DNA of 64,000 nucleotides. It comes from Chitinophagales bacterium (lineage in GTDB: Bacteria; Bacteroidota; Bacteroidia; Chitinophagales; Saprospiraceae). Below, in pieces: positions 59,784-64,000 of this stretch. A program made the position numbers and the translations under genes. Positions within the stretch are counted from its first letter, which is position 1; each line of letters begins with the position of its first letter. Below the pieces are notes generated by a model. It worked only from the letters and a program-made list of their open reading frames with translations. It ran no database searches and was not told the origin of the DNA. Where the stretch lies: positions 1 to 64,000 of the forward strand of contig JAFLBP010000033.1 of NCBI GenBank assembly GCA_017303875.1, written 5' to 3'.

Positions 59784-59852
59784 CGATGAACGATGAGTGA
59801 TGAGCGATGAGTGATGAGTGATGAACGATGAATGATGAACGATGAATGATGG
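59784..59852. repeat. Tandem GATGAAC/GATGAGT heptads upstream of hemH
   Basis: About nine consecutive 7-base units of the form GATGAAC, GATGAGT, GATGAGC and GATGAAT lie immediately upstream of hemH. The same heptads border the hairpins at 9602-9740 and 25646-25720. With the promoter element at 59884-59891 they would be transcribed as part of the hemH leader. Confidence 0.75.
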
Positions 59853-59883
59853 GTAAACGGTAAATGCTGAAAAGTGTTTAGGG

Positions 59884-59891
59884 CAAAGGTA
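59884..59891 (-). promoter_or_regulatory. Promoter -7 element of hemH
   Basis: The minus strand reads TACCTTTG, an exact match, giving a leader of about 105 bases to the ATG at 59772. Confidence 0.45.
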
Positions 59892-59900
59892 CTTACAATA

Positions 59901-59938
59901 ACAAAGCTCCGAGCCAGATAACTGACACGGAGCTTTGT
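59901..59938. terminator. Hairpin downstream of secreted hypothetical gene
   Basis: ACAAAGCTCCG (59901-59911) pairs with CGGAGCTTTGT (59928-59938) around a 16-base loop. It lies between the stop of the gene at 59968 and the hemH promoter. There is no strong T-run, so termination is only probable. Confidence 0.5.
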
Positions 59939-59967
59939 AAAAGAGGGTCTAAAGCTATTTACAGCAC

Positions 59968-60573
59968 CTATTCGCCGTAAACATAAAACTGGAGGTAATA
60001 ATAATGACAGCGGTCGCTTTGCGTCTCGAAAGGGCCGGTGAGAATCTGACGGCGGTTCCAGTAATCTTTTAAATTGAAATCAAGCTCAATGCGCGTGTCG
60101 CCATGCTCCAGCCAGTGGTGACCGACGGCTGCAAACGGATTGTCCTGATGGGGATTCCCAAGGTTAAAATCTACCTGAAAAATATACTCGCCGTTAAGCA
60201 GTTTCTGGCGATTGAGGTAGTAAACCATTATTTTGTTCACATTATCGGCACGCGGAATTTCTCCGCCGTTGTGGAGACCTTCGCCTCGGGTTGGATCGGG
60301 CTCATACGTAAAGTTATTGCAAACCAGCGAGTGGTCGGCACTTCTGAAATAGATGCGGCTTTGGGAGGTGCTTGGCACATCGTTGCCCTGTCGGTCTACG
60401 ACGCTGCCCAACACAAGGCCGGCAACTTTTTCGTGAAAGCAGGGATTCGGGTTACCGCATTCGCCCATAAAAATGCCCGAAAAGTGAATTTGCAAGGCGA
60501 CATACTCGTTGTTCGTTTGCCCGAAAATTGAGGGTGCAAAACAGGAAAGCAGGATAATGATGATGGGTTTCAT
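59968..60573 (-). CDS. Secreted hypothetical protein
   Basis: A 201-residue protein with a signal peptide (MKPIIIILLSCFAPSIFGQ). The mature part is beta-rich with four Cys residues (GECGNPNPCFHE near the N-terminus, VCNNF, RCHYYY near the C-terminus), which could form disulfides. The end LQFYVYGE resembles a final beta-strand. No family is recognised. It stands alone between a hairpin and a long inverted repeat. Confidence 0.55.
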   Translation of the reverse strand: MKPIIIILLSCFAPSIFGQTNNEYVALQIHFSGIFMGECGNPNPCFHEKVAGLVLGSVVDRQGNDVPSTSQSRIYFRSADHSLVCNNFTYEPDPTRGEGLHNGGEIPRADNVNKIMVYYLNRQKLLNGEYIFQVDFNLGNPHQDNPFAAVGHHWLEHGDTRIELDFNLKDYWNRRQILTGPFETQSDRCHYYYLQFYVYGE

Positions 60574-60755
60574 ACAATGGTGTTAATGATGAAAAAAATG
60601 AAATTTTCCTCAAAATCAGCCGATTGCTTTATTCCTGCAACAAAGGATTACTATGCTGCTTATATGAATTGATATTTGGTAAGGTTTTACGTATATGCTG
60701 CATGGTGCGCTAAAAAGCAAACCTTAATCAGCGCACGTTGTACGAGCGTGAACCG

Positions 60756-60896
60756 GGGCACGTATTGTTTCACACAGATGTCACACAGATTACCGACACA
60801 GATATTGCACAGAATATTGATTATCAAGTGAATTACGATCTGTGTAGATTCTGTGTCGGTAATCTGTGTGCCATCTGTGCGAAACAATACGTGCCC
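60756..60896. repeat. CACAGA-family intergenic hairpin (about 49-bp arms)
   Basis: The sequence from 60756 (GGGCACGTATTGTTTCACAC) and the complement ending at 60896 match over about 49 bases with two mismatches, including ACAGATTACCGACACAGA. Further weaker pairing extends toward the loop. It fills much of the 341-base spacer and lies just downstream of the barrel gene that ends at 60915, which makes it a probable terminator as well as a dispersed repeat. Confidence 0.85.
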
Positions 60897-60914
60897 TGCT
60901 TCACTACTACCGCA

Positions 60915-62537
60915 TCAAAAACGCGCCGTGATACCGGCCATGAAGTTGGTGCCAACAATCGGGTATTGGTACCAGCGTTCGCGGCGGTTATTGAGCAGGT
61001 TATTGATGCTCAGGAAAGCGCCGATATTTTTGCTGAAATAGTAATTGCCGCCGATGTTGAGGTCAACAAGAGCATTGTCTTTACCGGGACGGCCATTTTC
61101 ATCAAAACGGGCAATACGGTCGGCGAGGTACAGACCGGCATTGATGACGGCTTTGCCCTCAAGCAGGGTGTAGGCGCCCGTGAAGTTGCCTTCAATTTCA
61201 GGAATACCCCAGGCGGTCAGCTCGTTGGTGGTGGTGAACACGCTTTGGTTGTAAGTGCCCTGCAACACGAGGTTTTTGATGGGTTTGAACGTGATGGTAC
61301 CTTGCAGGCTGACAATTTTCACGGTGTCGTAAACCGGGCGGAAGCGCGTTATGCCTTCGTTGGTGAAGGTAGTCTGGTACAATGCCAGGTTGGAGGCTTT
61401 GGAATAACCGATCTGGCCGTTGTATTCAATCCATCCGAGGTTGCCTTTTACACCGCCGAAGTAGTTATCGAAGCGGGTGTTGGCAATTTCCGAACCGCGA
61501 ATTTGCAGGTAAGGGTTGTACTCCGTCATGGAGCGATAGGTATTCTTGCGCAGATCGCCGGTAGCGCCGGCAAAAATCTGAATACCATCGCCAAAGACGC
61601 GCAGCGTCAGCTCACAATCGGGGAAAATGCTGAATACATCGCGGTTGCTGGCGAAGTTACCCCCGATTTTGAGTTTGATAAAATCGGCGTGGAAGGTGAA
61701 AGAGGGTTGCAGGTAAATGTTGTTCAGCGACTGCGAAACGGTGTCGGTGAACTTCGTAAAATCGGTGCGGATGGTCAGGCGCAGCGGGTGTTTTTCGGCA
61801 AACCATTTAGAGGCCGTCAGGTTGAGGTCGAAGCCGGTTTCCTTGTTGCCGTAAAAATCGTTGAGCACATACAGTTTGGGCGCAACAGAGTAGTTGAGGT
61901 CGCTTTCTGTGCGTTTGCTGTTGTATACCCGGCCGCCGATATCGAAAATTTTAAAATCCTGACGCACGGCTTCCGGTTCGAAGCTCAGCGAGTCGTCATT
62001 ATAGCCGTAAAAATGCACGCGGTCATAGCTGTACCCGACTTTTGCTTCTACGGCGAGGTTATTTTGGAGGTAAATGTTGCCGCTGACCAGGGCGTCGTTG
62101 TTAAACATGCGCTGGTTTTCTACCGCTTTGGTGGCGTTCAGGCTGTGGTGCCGGAACCAGACTTTGCCGTCGAATTTTTCTTTTGCGGCAAAACCATACC
62201 CTGCTTCGCCCCAGAGCGAAGTGGGAACACCGCCGCCCAATTTGGCAAAACCATTATAAATTTCCTCTTTTTTTACGGCGCGCATGGCAATGGGGCGCAT
62301 TTTGGGCGCGTCGTAGCTTACTGCCAGCGGGCGTGCCGGAACGAGGTAGTTTTGCGGTTTGGTGGTGGTGTCGAGTTTGGGCAAACTGGGCAACACATCT
62401 ATTTTACTGGACTCCATGAGGCGCACGTCGAAGTCTTTTACCACATCGACGGTTTCTGTGGGGAGTTCTTTTTGGGCATGGAGTGCTGCGGCGAACAAAA
62501 AGGCCGGCAGCAGGAGCAATTTATGTTGGAGACGCAT
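60915..62537 (-). CDS. TonB-dependent-receptor-like outer-membrane barrel protein
   Basis: A 540-residue protein with a signal peptide (MRLQHKLLLLPAFLFAAALH, then AQ). It has a long beta-barrel pattern of about 20 strands, ending in the C-terminal aromatic MAGITARF. The last strands resemble TonB-dependent receptors (ISINNLLNNRRERWYQYPI), but there is no clear plug domain or carboxypeptidase-like N-terminal module. It may therefore be a smaller porin-like relative. The TPR protein gene lies upstream on the same strand with an 81-base gap, which suggests an operon for an envelope function. Confidence 0.72.
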   Translation of the reverse strand: MRLQHKLLLLPAFLFAAALHAQKELPTETVDVVKDFDVRLMESSKIDVLPSLPKLDTTTKPQNYLVPARPLAVSYDAPKMRPIAMRAVKKEEIYNGFAKLGGGVPTSLWGEAGYGFAAKEKFDGKVWFRHHSLNATKAVENQRMFNNDALVSGNIYLQNNLAVEAKVGYSYDRVHFYGYNDDSLSFEPEAVRQDFKIFDIGGRVYNSKRTESDLNYSVAPKLYVLNDFYGNKETGFDLNLTASKWFAEKHPLRLTIRTDFTKFTDTVSQSLNNIYLQPSFTFHADFIKLKIGGNFASNRDVFSIFPDCELTLRVFGDGIQIFAGATGDLRKNTYRSMTEYNPYLQIRGSEIANTRFDNYFGGVKGNLGWIEYNGQIGYSKASNLALYQTTFTNEGITRFRPVYDTVKIVSLQGTITFKPIKNLVLQGTYNQSVFTTTNELTAWGIPEIEGNFTGAYTLLEGKAVINAGLYLADRIARFDENGRPGKDNALVDLNIGGNYYFSKNIGAFLSINNLLNNRRERWYQYPIVGTNFMAGITARF

Positions 62538-62618
62538 GATTTGTTTTTGATTGAAGCGTTTTCGAACGTGTTTTCGTACTCAGGTGTTTGTGTTCGGGGT
62601 TTATACGTTTGTCCGAAA

Positions 62619-64000
62619 TTAGTTGTCGTCCATTTCCAGCAGGCCGTTTTTCAAGCCCTTGTTGGCAGGTGCTTTGTTGTTTCCGGTCAGCTTGTTGTAT
62701 TTGGTGCGGGCCGTATTGGAGATTTCCGGGTCGTTGCCCTTGTAGTTTTCCATAACCACTTCAATGGCAGCGATGGCGCTGTTTTTATCGCCCATATCGA
62801 GGTATACATCGGAAAGCAGGATGAGGTTGCGGGCGATCCAATCGTCGTAGCCGGCGCTGGCCTGGTTGGCCTCCGAAATGAGTTCGTCGGTTTCATTGTA
62901 TTTGCGCTGGCGGTAGAGCATTTGGGCCATATAGTGATAGGCTTCGGGCATTACTGCGGAGGTGGTATTTTTAACCACGGAGCTGAACAGCGGATACGCG
63001 CGACCGAAATCTCCTTTGTCGTAGGCTAATTTGCCGGTATAAAAATTCGCATAGGCCTGCTGTTCGGGTGAGGCCAGCGGATTGCCGCTTACTTTGGTGG
63101 CGTATTCACTGACGGTCACGCTGTTGTTGGTGCGGTAGGCGGCTTCCAGCGCGATGAGTTGTGCATTTAGTCGGGCATTGTCGTTAATGGCCGACTCTTC
63201 CCATTTTCGGGCAAATTCAAGCGCCTGCGGGTAATCTTTCAAGGTGTTTTGTGCAATCAAGGCGCCTTTTTCAGCGGCTTTGGCATAAAAGCGGCTGGAG
63301 CCTTTGCTGATGACGTACTGGTAATCTTTCAGGGCATTGGCGGCTTTGGTGGGGTCGTTGCCAGCCACATAACTTTCAGCGCGGTAATAATAGGCCTGAA
63401 GCACATAACGTCCGTTGGCGTATTTGGCGATGTAGTTGCTGAAACCATCGATGGCCTGCGGGTAGCGGCCGTTCTGGAACTGAATTTCAGCGGAATAATA
63501 CGTCACGCTGTCTTTGGACGCCGTATTCACTTTGTAGCCCGGTACGGTTTCAAGGAAAGCGAAATACTGATCGGGCTGATTGAGGTCGCGCACATAGATT
63601 TCTTCCAGGGCGGAAAGGGCATCTTTGGCTTCCTGGTTTTCCGGGTTGTTGGAGAATACCTGCTTGTAGTAGTTGATGGCGTTGGTGGTATTGCCCTGGT
63701 TGTAGGAGATCAGGCCGAGGCGGAGCAGTGCCTGATTGACGTAGGTGGAGCGGCCCCGGTAGTCCTGCACCAAACGGCGCAGCGGTTGTGTGGCCTGGTC
63801 GAGTTTACCCATCGACTGATAGGTTTCGCCCAATTGGTAAAGGGCTTCGTCGGTGAACTGGCTGTTGGGGTAGTTGTCGATCAGGTCTTCCAGCAGCACT
63901 ACTTTATCGAGCGGGTTGCGTTGCAGGCCCTTAATCATGGCTTTTTGGTACAGCGCGTATTCAAAGCCTTTGTATTTTTTGGTAGCTGCTTCGTTGTAGT
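62619..64000 (-). CDS. TPR-repeat protein, N-terminus outside the window
   Basis: The frame is open to the right edge (the codons before the ATG at 63938 continue without a stop), so the N-terminal part is missing. The visible 460 residues consist of many TPR repeats (YNQGNTTNAINYYKQVFSNNPENQEA; FQNGRYPQAIDGFSNYIAKY) and end with a short Asn/Lys-rich tail and MDDN. Such large TPR proteins in Bacteroidota often act in outer-membrane assembly or the gliding/secretion machinery. The specific role here is unknown. It lies upstream of the barrel gene in the same direction. Confidence 0.75.
   Translation of the reverse strand, partial: YNEAATKKYKGFEYALYQKAMIKGLQRNPLDKVVLLEDLIDNYPNSQFTDEALYQLGETYQSMGKLDQATQPLRRLVQDYRGRSTYVNQALLRLGLISYNQGNTTNAINYYKQVFSNNPENQEAKDALSALEEIYVRDLNQPDQYFAFLETVPGYKVNTASKDSVTYYSAEIQFQNGRYPQAIDGFSNYIAKYANGRYVLQAYYYRAESYVAGNDPTKAANALKDYQYVISKGSSRFYAKAAEKGALIAQNTLKDYPQALEFARKWEESAINDNARLNAQLIALEAAYRTNNSVTVSEYATKVSGNPLASPEQQAYANFYTGKLAYDKGDFGRAYPLFSSVVKNTTSAVMPEAYHYMAQMLYRQRKYNETDELISEANQASAGYDDWIARNLILLSDVYLDMGDKNSAIAAIEVVMENYKGNDPEISNTARTKYNKLTGNNKAPANKGLKNGLLEMDDN

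Noticed and set aside
60738..63029. 763-residue open frame on the plus strand
   Set aside because: It runs antisense to the barrel gene and to part of the TPR gene. Those minus-strand proteins have signal peptides and family features; the plus-strand frame begins inside a repeat hairpin and shows no domain.

Overview
This window looks like a chromosome segment of a Bacteroidota bacterium, most likely of the Saprospiria (Saprospiraceae/Haliscomenobacter/Lewinella-like). The evidence is: two type IX secretion (T9SS) components (PorW/SprE and PorT/SprT); secreted proteins ending in T9SS sorting domains, one of them the gliding-motility-associated type; many outer-membrane beta-barrels; fused TrpGD and TrpCF enzymes; and promoters of the Bacteroidota form TAnnTTTG. 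Genus and species cannot be read from the sequence. No rRNA or tRNA gene and no CRISPR array was found.

Layout. 1-350: truncated end of an IS3-like element and an 8-bp tandem repeat. 0.35-15.1 kb: outer-membrane barrel, aroK and porW (one operon), an M23 peptidase, a barrel protein, a T9SS cargo protein, smc, and an OmpA protein with thrombospondin type 3 repeats. 15.2-18.2 kb: an AT-hook protein of unknown function, then a 1.4 kb gene-poor stretch with hairpins and a possible 52-aa peptide gene. 18.2-27.7 kb: valS, palindromic repeats, an orphan antitoxin-like gene, a secreted protein with a large FG-GAP/ASPIC lipoprotein, a second M23 peptidase and a DoxX protein. 27.8-42.4 kb: secreted hypotheticals, trpCF and trpGD, a LysE exporter, a penicillin-acylase-like protein, a beta-helix lipoprotein, a RibB protein with a degenerate RibA domain, ubiE overlapping porT, a methyltransferase and a PAP2 phosphatase. 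42.6-44.1 kb: cspA, a DUF1330-like protein and a GNAT acetyltransferase.

44.2-55.7 kb is a probable defence island, all on the minus strand. It holds a cytoplasmic subtilisin-like protease paired with an AAA+ ATPase, a complete type I restriction-modification operon (hsdR-hsdM-hsdS), and an AT-rich NLR-like STAND NTPase with an effector-associated-domain-like N-terminus, an NB-ARC-like core and TPR repeats. The protease/AAA+ pair has its own promoter and is bordered on its 3' side by a 57-bp direct repeat. This is the part most worth following up.

56.0-64.0 kb returns to core genes: a glycine-rich gliding-type T9SS cargo protein, hemH, a secreted hypothetical, an outer-membrane barrel and a TPR protein that runs off the right edge.

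The spacers carry two recurring hairpin families, built on the heptad GATGAAC and on the word CACAGA. They lie mainly at gene ends and look like dispersed genomic repeats that may also act as terminators.
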